Origin: Phaseolus vulgaris
Lineage: Eukaryota; Streptophyta; Magnoliopsida; Fabales; Fabaceae
Assembly: GCF_000499845.2 (NCBI RefSeq)
Contig: NC_023751.2
Location: 34,222,309 to 34,286,308, forward strand
Reading direction: 5' to 3'
DNA length: 64,000 nucleotides
The translations under genes were made by a program, and so were the position numbers. Position 1 is the stretch's first letter, and every line of letters starts with the position of its first letter. Below are positions 36,132 to 47,800 of this stretch, one piece after another. A model generated the notes under the pieces. The model was not told where the DNA came from. It searched no databases and worked only from the letters and a program-made list of their open reading frames with translations.

Positions 36132-36817
36132 GATCCTTCACTTTATTAGTCAGTTATTGGTGCAGTTCAATATCTTCTTATAACTAGGCCAAAATTCTTT
36201 TACTCTGTTAATCGTGTTTGTTAATTTATGCATGATCCGAAGCTTCACCACTGGCAAGCTGTGAAGAGAATTCTACGTTATCTCGGTGACACTATTACAC
36301 ATGGGTTGCTCCTTCGCCACAACTCGACGACCTCTCTTATTGGCTTTCCAAATGCAAATTGGGGTGCTAACGTTGATGACCACAAATCAACTACTGGTTA
36401 TTGTATTTACATGGGATTAATATTGTTTCATGGACATCCCACAAGCAGAAAACGGTTTCTATAAGTAGTACGGAAGTAGAATACCGGGTGGTTGCAACAC
36501 TCCTTGCTAAAATTGTGTGGATTCAGTCTCTTCTCTTTGAGTTGCGCATTCAAGTTCCAAACCAACGCTTTATTTTGATAATCTTGGCGTTGTTCTCCTA
36601 AGTGTGAATCCTGTTATGCACTCTAAAATGAAACACTTTGAACTGGACTTACACTTTGTTCGTGATCACGTTCATAATGAGAAAATACAACTTCTTCGTG
36701 TTCCTACATGGTTTTAAGTTGTTGATCCTCTTATCAAGCCTGTTTTTTGCCTATTGTTTCTTCATGTACGGGATAAACTCATGATTATGGCTAATCTAAC
36801 CATGAGTTTAAGAGGGG
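36132..36817 (+). pseudogene. Broken Ty1-copia polyprotein fragment (end of RT and RNase H)
   Basis: The translated frames read DPSLY*SVIGAVQYL, then MHDPKLHHWQAVKRILRYLG, then STTGYCIYMG (RNase H). A frameshift follows near 36440, after which ISSTEVEYRVVATLLAKIVW continues in another frame. Further on there is HSKMKHFELDLHFVRDHV and a degenerate DPLIKP. At least two in-frame stops are present in the first part (after DPSLY, and before MHDPK), plus the frameshift. This is the C-terminal part of a copia pol only; gag, protease and integrase are absent. It is non-functional. Confidence 0.88.
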
Positions 36818-36975
36818 TGTTAAGGGTACCCATATTGAACCTTATGTATATTCACTATGGTACTCTGTGTATATATAACTACTATGTTAACACAATGAAA
36901 TAATATCAGTTTTATATCAAACATTTTTTCTTCTCTCTCACCTTTATCACAAAGTTGACCCTTTATACCCCAATA
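36818..36975 (+). mobile_element. 3' LTR of the copia remnant (right end uncertain)
   Basis: A purine tract TAAGAGGGG (36809-36817) is followed at once by TGTTAAGGGTACCC, the expected polypurine-tract/LTR junction. A TATA-like TGTATATATAAC lies near 36868 and GAAATAATATC follows. I could not find a matching CA end or a 5' partner. Confidence 0.55.
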
Positions 36976-38843
36976 ATCATATGTTCCTTAATGATAATTT
37001 TATTAAAAAAAATATACAATGAACATGAAACCAAAACTCATTTTATTAAGAAAATCTATACACACTAAAAAAATCTAATTTTAGAAAAGTAAGCATATTT
37101 TCAAACCAAACAAACTCTTGTTTGAAATCCACGTCCAAACTTGCTAATCTACCAAAATAATTCACCTTAATCATTATAACATATTATACATAACAAATTA
37201 AAAAAAAAATACTTAATTTTTGTCTTAGAACCAAACAATTAATATTATCCCTCTAACATGATTAGAACTCATTTCTCCACCCATATATTCCCTAACAAAG
37301 TTCACTAGATCTATTGAGGGCCTCTTTGAAAGAGTTGCAACACCCACCTAATACTAAAAACTCTATAGATAGATAGATAGTTAGTTATACCAATCTTTAA
37401 AATTAGATGCATTAGCTCGTCTCAATCAATTGAGTTAGGTCAATAATGTGAGCCTTTCTACACATAAATATTAATCTCCTAAATAGCTTCTAATCAAACT
37501 TCATTTTCTCTATAATTAAACCCTTTTTTTTTTCTACCTATCTCTTCTCTATTAAACTATGTAGCTACATGAATGTGGTCCACTCATTACTTAGTTAAAA
37601 AAAATCCTTGTGACGTGCCTTTGTGACTTCACCTTCGCACATGACTTAGTTTCTTAATCATTTTTTTTTTCTAAGGTAACAAAGTGTTTACGATACTTCT
37701 CTTGAACGTAAAGTGGCAGTGTAACAAATCTCAAGCAAGCAATGATTAAACAACGTAAAAACTCAGTTTTATTCATGTGTTGTGCTTCACAAAATATACA
37801 AGATTCAAACGAAAAAAATAATAATAAAAAATGAGTGTCAAATGTGGTGTTACCAATGCAGAGTTCTCGATAGAACCCTAATTAATCTCTCACCATAGCT
37901 GCAAATTTATACAGATTTGTTCCCATCTCTATAATTTTTAATTATTTTGACTTTTCATCTTTTAGATGAGTTTTTTCATCTTATGTAACGTAAGGGAGCA
38001 TCTCCATTTTTTATATTGTGTAATATTCAAAATAAAAGTATACAACTTAATCGATAAAAATTATAATTAATATAAATTTTAAGATTTCGTTATAAAGATG
38101 AATAAACTTACTATGTTTATAATCAAAATGATAATTTAAAACTAAATGAATAACCTATCTAATCTTAAACTATATGTAAGATGCTATCAACTTCGTTATC
38201 GAAATAATAAAAAATATAATTTAAATGTGTAAAATGTTTTACCATTAAGTCCTCTAATAAATTTTATAAGATCGTTTTCTTATAAAAGATCTATTTGATA
38301 CTATATCAAAGACTTTTATTATTCAAATAATACTTAAATATGTTTAAAAATTTTGGTTATTTGAAGTATTAAATTCATATAAACTATCATATTCAACAAC
38401 CCATTTACCTTTTTAAAAATGTTTTATAGTGAAAGTGCATAACATGTTTTATTTTTCGAACTTTCATCGTATAATCTATAACTTAAAATTTTAATTAATA
38501 ATATTTGTTTCCTAGTTTTTATTCATGATAACAATTTCAACAAATGCAACTCTTTGGAAATGTATACCTTTTTTTTTCTAGAAAAGTGATACCCAAGTCA
38601 CAAGAATCATTGAAGAAGAGATAATCACTTTATGTATGTGCACGAGAGGACCCATACTATTTTAAACACTTGGTAATGAAAGTGTTTGGGATGACCATTT
38701 CAAATCTCTTTATTTTAATATTTATATTTATATTAATTTTAATTTAATATATATTTTAGATAAAGTAAATTTCTTTTAAAATTCAAAATTAAAAAAAAAT
38801 CACATACCAATAGTCTTATTTATCATAATTATGTTAAACCTAA
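36976..38843. other. AT-rich DNA, nothing recognised
   Basis: No gene or RNA is recognised. A short GATA run (about 37368-37381) and homopolymer tracts are present. Confidence 0.4.

Positions 38844-38882
<39 letters not shown>
38844..38882. repeat. Compound CT/TA microsatellite
   Basis: CT dinucleotides (38844-38862) pass directly into TA dinucleotides (to 38882). Confidence 0.92.
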
Positions 38883-39642
38883 TTGCCTTTGATTTAATCC
38901 TTTAAAAGATCATTGTTGAGACCCCCACGCGAAAAAAAGGTCCACAAGCCACCATGCATACAAATGATTCAATTATTAAAGATGACGATGATGATGATTC
39001 GATGTTATTATTTTATAGATTATATTCAAAGTTTTCAACTATTGTTTCGTTAATTTTAATTTAATTAGTAAGACACTTTTTTTTTCTTTTAAATTATTTT
39101 ATGTAAAAGTTTATGTAAACAAGCTCCAATAAAGAGATTAAATTATTTTTTTCATAAAAAATTATTGTATGCATATTTACGTAAAATTTAAAAGAATAAA
39201 AAAATTGTCTCGTAGTTTTTGTAATTTTTTTGTTTACACAAGATATAATATTATTTGATGATAAAATTCATTTATTTTTTTATTGTTCTGTATTTTTCGT
39301 AGAAGAGTCGATTAAGAAGCTAGTTTAAAGAAATTGAATTATGAAAATGGTTATCCATGTAAGAAGTTTGTTAATAGATAATTTAAAAATGGTTTTTGAA
39401 TTTTGAAGTATATTTAAAGTAGCATGCCGAAGATGCTGAAACAGGGTTTAAAAAATTGGAAGAAAGGAAGAGTTAGAAGTGTGACAGTGTTAGGAGGGAA
39501 AGCGAGGGTTCTCCTAACATAATAAACATATCTCTTCATTCAGCTAAGCATCTTTGTATAAATCAATAAAATAAGTACATAAATTTAATTATTTTATAAC
39601 TTCAAATTAGTTTATGTAAAAATTATAAATAAAATTGGACTA

Positions 39643-39763
39643 TGTTAGAGATTCCACATCGACTAGAGATTATAGTCTTTCATTGTATATAAGTGGATGC
39701 AAACCTCAACCTCATGAGTCGATTTTATGGAATTGAGTTTGTCTTAAAGTCCACTTTATAATA
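39643..39763 (+). mobile_element. Solo LTR of the TRIM family
   Basis: Begins TGTTAGAGATTCCACATCGA, has the LTR promoter-like GTATATAAGTGGATGCAAAC, and ends near GTCTTAAAGTCCAC. It matches the second LTR of the element at 14738. No second LTR or internal region is next to it. Confidence 0.68.
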
Positions 39764-40599
39764 GACTACCGAATGGTCCTATAACTTACTAAATATAATA
39801 AAAAATATATATTAAAAATAAATTAAACTATATACATATATTAATTTTGGCTCTACATGATTCTATAAATATACACAACAATCAACACAAAATTATTACA
39901 ATATTTATTAAATTTGTAAGAAAAATTTACTGAACTTGGTGAATGATGTAGTGGTTACAAAAATGTTTTTTTAAATATGTAAAATGTAAGATTATAAATT
40001 TAAGATTGTCTTTCAAAAACTAGAATAATCAAATATTATGTATTTTTGTCTAAATTTGAATGAATTAAAATTATTAATAATATAATTCGATATAGTTAAA
40101 TAATTAATTTTTAAAAAAAATACGATACTAAAAAATAAATTTGGAAAAAACTCAATACTAAATTAACTTTCCATTCGGTTATTTTCATTTTTCATTTTAA
40201 TAAGAAAAAATATTTACTATTTACACTTATATATTTTTTATTATCTTCTCCATTATTTATATCTAATGTGGGTCACCGTAGTTGATCCACATGAGTTCAC
40301 ATGATGTGTCATCTCTATCCAATTTCTCGTACAGAACAAATTGAAGAGAAGGAAACATTGGGCAATGCCAAAATCTCTAATTTCTTTAATACCATTTAGA
40401 GGTCTCAAACACACCAACTTTACACCTTGTTTTTTCAACCTTACTCATCTATTTCACTCTAATTTGGGATCACAAATAAGTTTATATAAATGGGTCTAAT
40501 CTAAATTTGTCAAGGAAAATAAATAATATTTTATTTTTTAAATTAGATAATGAAGTATAAACAATAAATAAATTTTCTAAAATTATTCTCTTACTCTCA
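39764..40599. other. AT-rich DNA, nothing recognised
   Basis: The minus frame at 40253-40438 shows no known domain. Confidence 0.35.
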
Positions 40600-40735
40600 T
40601 TATAAAAAAAATCATTAAATAACAACCAAATTTATAAATAAAAATTAATTAATTACTGTATTGACTAAATTATATACTATTTTAAATATTCAAAGACTAT
40701 TTGTTTTTAAAGTGGTTTCTCTTAAATTTATTAAT
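40600..40735. mobile_element. Partial AT-rich palindromic MITE-like copy
   Basis: AAAATCATTAAATAACAACC, TTGACTAAATTATATACTAT and AAAGTGGTTTCTCTTAAATT match one arm of the family. Confidence 0.5.
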
Positions 40736-40928
40736 TGAATACTTATATGTATGTGTGTAATATTCCTTTAGTTTTTTTTTTTTTGAAAAACTCTTCTTTT
40801 GCTACACAAATATTTATTTTCTCTCACAATGTGATGAAGTTTTCTCAAATATTCGAAGTGTTTTTCCTCTCAATTGTAGTTGTCATGAAATTTTAGTTAT
40901 GTGCAACTATTTACTCTTTTTTATAATT

Positions 40929-40976
40929 ACTCACTCATCCTCACAAAATTGACTTGTAAGTTGAGGATTCTCTTCA

Positions 40977-41012
<36 letters not shown>

Positions 41013-41280
41013 AAATTGTCCTTATTTATAGTAGATGTGAGATCTCCAACACACTCACATCTCAGCATAAAACTAGATATTTGTGCGTGATTGATAGTGA
41101 CCCGATTAGCGAATGACACAATAGGTCGAACAAATGTCACTATGATAGACTGCAATAACATATTTAGAAGTGAGTTTAAGTCTAACTCACCCTTACAAAA
41201 TTTGACTTATAAGGTAAGAATTATCCTCACTTATATACTGTAAATTGATCTTATTTCTAGTTGATGTGAGATTTCAAACA
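40929..41280 (-). mobile_element. TRIM element with two LTRs, minus orientation
   Basis: Read on the minus strand, the 5' LTR (41280 to 41169) starts TGTTTGAAATCTCACATCAA. The 3' LTR (41051 to 40929) starts TGTTGGAGATCTCACATCTA. The internal 117 bases contain TTCGACCTATTGTGTCATTC, the internal segment type of this family, but the primer site is decayed. The 3' LTR contains a TA run (40980-41009) exactly where the other LTR has GTATATAAGTG. There is no coding capacity, as is normal for TRIMs. No clear target duplication was seen. Confidence 0.72.
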
Positions 41281-43859
41281 GAATTATATAATATTTATAC
41301 TTTGTTTTAAATATTTATGCATTTATAATTTCTTCCTTAGAAATTTGAAAAAAAAATGTGTTCTCCGATGTTAGAAAGTTGATGTGATTTTTTTTAAGAA
41401 AAATATTTAATTAATATATGTGACATTGTGAGTACATGCGCACATACAAATATACCTGTTATCCGATGATGGATTGAAATACACATTTGACACCAAGAAT
41501 AAATATAATTTTAATTTATGAACAACGATAAATATAATTAAATATGCACTCGTATTGTTTAATTTTGTTTCCATCATTAATGAAGATAAAGATAAAGATG
41601 TACATATTTGTGAAAACCTCTTACTCATTCAATTTAAATTATTAGAATATTTTTCAGTTTATTTTATATTCTATTTTAAAATTCTATAATTTTGTTCTTA
41701 TTTGATATTGAAGAGAATAAATATGTATTTTTTTGCATTAAATTCTTTATAATATTATATTTTGTTTTATTGTGTTTTTATTTTTTAAAAGAATATTTAA
41801 TCAATACATGGGCAAGTACGAGAGCAATAACAAAAAGATGAATTAGTATAATTTTTTAACATTGAAAATGAAGACATCAATAATCAAATTCACACTCACA
41901 GCTCATCCTATTACCATCCATAATAAAAACACTCATCTACATTAGTAATTAAAAAATCACATATTTTAAAATATTTGATGACAATATAGTAATATTTAGA
42001 TAAGTATTATGTTAGCTACAAAAATAATTAATATAAAAATTTACATTCTACTCAGCCCATAAATTCAGTCCTTATTTCTAACTAAACAAGGGATATAAGT
42101 AATGATAACTTATATGAATTTTTTGAAATTTACATAACAAATATAAATATTGAAGTTAATAAATAATTTATTTTTATCATACTTTATTTAATAGATAAGA
42201 TTATTTCATTCTACATTAAAAATTAAGATTTTATTTTATTTTACATTTTAAATATTTTATCAAATTTTATAATATATTAATAAAAGATAAAAAATATTTT
42301 AAAAATAATAGGATTTTATTATGTGTTACACTTTAAATACCAAATATAAGTTTAATGAATATTTTATTAATTTAATTATGATGATTTACATGACAATTAT
42401 AAATACATATATTTTAATAGATGATGAATATAGTTAACATTTTGAAGTATCATATTATACTCGACCTTCTTATAAATTAATTATGACTATAATAACGATT
42501 ACGAGAACAATAACCATACTAATTTGGTTGTGGTGATGATAATAATAATAACAATCATAATCACATTATTGATAATGAAGAAATAAATAAAAGCATTGGA
42601 CCTCATCAAAAGATAAACACAATATTATTCTGTTTCGTTCTTTTCTAACCTAACTCTCTTTCTAAGAAAAAAAATACAATGAAATATAAGATAAACAATT
42701 TTTTTATGATGTCAATATAAAAAAAATTAATTATATTTTTTTCTTACATTAATTTGATTTTAGCCAATTTTTGAAAAAATATTTTGTGAGATAGAAGCGT
42801 AACCAATTTTTTAAAGTAAATAAAATTTACTAAAAATAATACTGTATTATTTTTATTAAATCATTTAATACGGTAAAAAAAATAAAGATTTTGATATAAA
42901 AAAAATAACAGCACATTGTCTTTTGATTTTTAAAACCTTATATAAATACTTTTAAGAATATTTTTCACCAAAATTTTTAATCATTTAAAGTATTAATTCT
43001 AAGGAATCTATAATTCTCATTAACTTTTAAAGCGAAAATTCACATTCAAAAGTTATCATAAAGTGAAATAACTTTTAAAATTAAAGTATCTAAAATAACT
43101 CACTTTACTTGAAAACCAATTTTACAAATATGCATACAGTGTAACACTATTTTGATCATTTTTTTTGTAACATTTATAAAAATGAAAATAAGATTTTTTT
43201 TTTCTCTATGTAGCCAAAACATTTTTTTTTAGTTTATTAATAAGTCATGAATAACTTCGTATATAATTTAATTTTAGTTTCTAAAAATATTTTTTTCTTA
43301 ATGAGTTTATCCGAAACAGGACCTAAATCATTATCTTATTACAGAAACTATAAATTGCTATTATATGGCTAGGAATGTGGACCATAATGTATAATAAAAA
43401 CACAATCAAAATTTCCCTCATTAAATAACTATAAAAGATACAATTATTACATATATTTTAAAGTAAATAAAAAGGTGAAATTATACTACAAAATAAATAA
43501 AGAAAAATGTTATTATTATATGAAGTGAAAAACAAAAGAAGAAGAAGAGAGGAGAATGTGGAAGTGCAGGGTGAGAAGCAGAAAGACGCAACATCCAAAC
43601 GAATCAACGATCCAAACAAAAACAGAGAAAAAGCAACGTTCCACGTTGTTGGTCCTAAACTACAACACTCTCTGTGTGAACATCACAATTGTCGTTTCGT
43701 CGTTTCTCGTTTCGTTTCGACGCCTACGAAGTTTCTACTACTCCCACTCCCACATTCAATTTATTACCCTAATTACTATCGCCAACCTTTTTTCCTTCTT
43801 CTTTGCTTGGCATTGCATGGACCATTTCACCTTCTAACACAATCAATTTTTCTTTAATA
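41281..43859. other. AT-rich DNA up to the DENN gene promoter
   Basis: No gene is recognised. From about 43500 the sequence becomes GC-richer and GA/CT-rich, and the overlapping frames 43507-43857 and 43556-43837 probably fall in the promoter or leader. They have no known domain. Confidence 0.4.
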
Positions 43860-44817
43860 TTTTCCTCCCAGACCCAGAGAAAAAAACTACCTGAAGAAGT
43901 TGATCAATTAATTAATCTTAAATATCACTTTTTTCTCTCTCTCCCTCTCCACCCTTAATCCCTTCCCTTGCCCCACTTTTTGTTCAAAGCCTTTATCTCT
44001 GCCTCAACCCCCTCTCTTTTCTATTGTTTCTTTTATTACGCTATTTCGTGGTAAGTTTCTTTTTTTTTGGGTTTTGCTTTTGTGGGTTTTCTGATTTCAG
44101 TTGTTGTGTATGTGTTCAATCTTTTCAATTTAATCGACTTTTTTCATCTTCAACCTTGGTCTGTTTTATTTTTTATTTTCCTTTTTCATTATTTTTCTTC
44201 TTTGGGGATCTTGAATCAGATTAAATGTATTTTTTTTATGTATGTCATTAAATTTGTGTATCGGGTGTTCACCCTCGTGTGTTTTTCAGTTTGTGTAAAA
44301 GACAGTAAATATGAAACATGGGATGGTTACTGGTGTAGCTTTCAAGGAGCTATGAATGGAGTGCTAAAATGGGTTTTTTGTAATACTTAAGGCTGTTTGT
44401 TGAAGGCAAGTTCTATGTGGAAACATTTTGTTTTGGGGGTTTGTTTTATTTTTATATGAGATGATGTTACTGTGGACGACCAAGTTTTTGCCGGGTTCAT
44501 CGTTGGATTTTCGTTATTACTATAGTTTTCTGATCGCACTTTTGAAGAGCTCACTATCACCTATTTTTAGGTGTGGTGCCATGTTTAACGAATAAGTTTT
44601 CTTGAAAATTCTTGTTTTCTGCACACATCAAGACTCAGTTTTTGGCGACTTGGTGGTATATTTGTTCATAGCTGTCACTATTTTATGTTGGCTTGCATGA
44701 TATTCAGGCATTCACATTTTTAATGGTTTTGAGATTTGTTTGTAGCTTTATTTTGAGTGATACTTTCTTGGAATTAATCTTGTTTCTAAGCAAGGTTTAC
44801 TTATCAAAATCACTGGT
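43860..44817 (+). promoter_or_regulatory. Probable 5' leader exon and leader intron of the DENN gene
   Basis: CT-rich sequence (CTCTCTCTCCCTCTCCACCC around 43933-43953) leads to a good donor, CGTG|GTAAGT, at 44050/44051. A matching acceptor TTGTTTCTAAG ends at 44790, 27 bases before the ATG. The intron would be about 740 bases, a common arrangement in plant housekeeping genes. The frames at 44024-44390 lie in this intron and are discarded. Confidence 0.5.
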
Positions 44818-47800
44818 ATGTATGTTCTGAAGGAGCAAATGACTGGAATGTCAAAGGAGGAAGTGTCTGGTAGTCCCAGATGGGGTGCTTCAATTATTAT
44901 GCAGACAACAGAGGATGTGGCTAGAGCTGTTGCTGCTGCTGTGAATTCTCCAAGGCCATCTGTTATATATTCATCAAAAAATGATCAAGGTGGCAATCAA
45001 CTTCAAAAACTGCAGTATCAAGTTACAAAAATGTTAAAAGGATTTTCTCGCCCTCCTGAAGTTAAATATAATAATTACAATCCGGAAATCCTGACAACTC
45101 AGAAGCGTCAATGGGCTGCAAACTTTCAGTTACAGTACATGGTAAAACTAAATTCTTCTTATTGAATCATTAGAAGTCAGAACTAGGTGTTTGTTGCACT
45201 CTTTCTAGCGTAAACTATACGAAAATTTAAGTTGGTCGATACTGTTGGATTTTTGGTCCTTGGTTTTAGATGTTTTCCCCCTTTGTTCTTCGTTTAGCAG
45301 TTTGGCCCAAGCACGAGTTACTTGAACATTCAGCTGCTTCCCCTTTCACCTTAAACCATCATATCTACATGTGTTTCTTCTTGCTAAATGTCATTATCAG
45401 CGTTTTTAGATTTGTGCCTTCTTTTTGACTCGGCACACGAATTCATACTAATTTGTCCTGGGAATATAATTGTTCTCAGACTCTGATAGACTCCCTCATA
45501 TTTGACAGGACCATAGGTCATTGAAGGAGCCAACAAAGCTGTTTGAAAGCATGGTGGTTGTTGGACTTCATCCTAATTGTGATATTCAGGCACTGCAAAG
45601 GCAATATTTCTTAAGAAAGTCTGAAGGCCCTGGTAAATTAAGAAGTGCTCTTGGTTATCAGAATCAATCCCGTGTGGAGCCTAGTCTTGAACCTCAGGTT
45701 TGATCATTTGATGCATAAATTTAATTACCACTACTATAACTGTGCTAGTTATTCTCACTGCCTCTTGTCCTATCACTGTTTTTTTTCCAACATTGCTGTG
45801 TCCACTACAGCTTTCATTGGCTGCTGTTCTGAATATTAATTTTGTGTTCAGATGTATTGGTATAATGAAAACTGTATGTTCATTTTCTTTCCAGGTCTTA
45901 TTTGTTTACCCTCCAGAAAAACAGCTGCCTCTTAAAGACAAGGATCTTCTCTCTTTCTGCTTCCCTGGAGGCTTGGAGGTTAGGTGTATGCACTACGAAC
46001 TTCTAATTTCCCTTACCCGTTTTATGCCATTATTGTTGCTATCAACATCTTCACCACCACTATTATCAATATTATTTTCAGATAAATATTAAGAACAGAT
46101 TACTTCTAGCATTGGGAATTATTTTGACGGTAAAAAGTATCAGGAAAAAATTGTAGCTTTTTGAAAGATATTCCCCCATCCCAATTTGATATTATGGAGA
46201 AAACCACATGTCTCTTCCTTTTGTTTATAATCAAAGGGGAAATAAGCTCAAACTACTTTTATAAAGTTGTAAGTTTTTATCATAAGCTATCCTGCCGAAT
46301 TTATTGGAAAATGTTGAAAACAGTTTATGAAACTATCATAAGCCATTTGCATAAGCTCTCTCAAAAGCTTCTGTAAGTACTTATATCATAAGTAAAAAAT
46401 AAGCTGTAAATAAGCTCTTCCAAATACATCAAAGAGAACAGCGTTTTATCAAATAAAAACCTAATTAGATTAGGTACCCACAATATACATTAGTAATAAA
46501 AAAGCATCTTGATGAATCAGATTTGTATTTAATTTTTTGCATCAGTTATCTGAATAACTAATTTTAGTTGAAGTATCTGCAGTGAGTTAGATTTATTTAT
46601 TTTCATTTCAGTAACTAATGTGGAGCTTATACTTAGGTTTTGCTTTTTTCCTGGATCTGATTTCAGGTTAATGCTGTCGAGAGAACACCTTCCATGAGTG
46701 AATTGAATGAAATTCTTTTTGGGCAGGTATTTATGAAATATTTTGCTTTCACTAATATTATGCATCATGCAAATTTTCTTTGTTAATATTATATTAAATT
46801 AGTAACAAAAAGTCTGAAATGATATATCTATTTGTCAATCTGGTTACTTTGCTTGTGCAACTTCATTGTACATACACAGACTCCTAGCATGTTTGTTTTA
46901 TTGTTGTCATGCGATCCAATGCACTTTCACTCCAATCCATATCTCTACTGTCATTGAGTTCAATCTATGTTTGAGTCTTCCCAACTTCATAATCAACACG
47001 CAATCAGTATATAAGATGACCAACTTGTATGATGAAGTTGGAGAGTGTTCAAGTTTTTAAACACTGAAGCTCACCTGTGTTTGTATATTGATTTTTGCAG
47101 GAACACCTTAAACAAAGGGATCTGTCTTTTGTATTTAGGCTACAGGTAACATAAGAGGTCAAATTGTTACATTGTTTCATCTTTCTCATATTTTTTTTAT
47201 ACTAATGTTCTCTCTTGCTTCCTTACATCAATATATTCTAAGGATGAAAATTGGATTGTATATTTTGGAAACTTTCAGAAATGTATTTTGGAATTATATA
47301 TGTCACAATGGAATGTGCTAATTCATCTGTCTTTTCATTTTATTCACTAGTCCAATGCATCTTTCTAAATTATTCTTAGCAAATGTTGTTTGGAAAAATG
47401 ATTGAAAAGGAGTTACTGGATGATTACGGAACCACTCAGTTGTCTGGCAATATCCATAGAGTGGTTATTGAGTAACCACTTAAGTAGTAGCTTGTTCCTA
47501 AATTGCATATATTTTAATCAATAATTCCTTTTCACTATTTCAACAGGTTTATAGCTGGCCAGTGTTAGTTTGGATTCCTTTTTTGTTGTTTTTGGACCTT
47601 AATTTTCCCTGGGTCTACGTTTGTAACCTTTGAGGTTTACCTCTTCTAAGGCATCAAAGGCTCATATACTCGCATTTAAGCTTTGAAATGGCTTCTAGTT
47701 TCCTGTGCTATATATATATATTATATCAAATTTCCCTTTTGTGTTCTCAAGGAAAACATTTTTGTCATCCTTGTGATTTTCTACATACCTTCAAACTTCC

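Noticed and set aside
43507..44390. Several frames before the DENN gene
   Set aside because: They fall in the likely promoter, leader and leader intron and do not join in phase to the DENN coding region.
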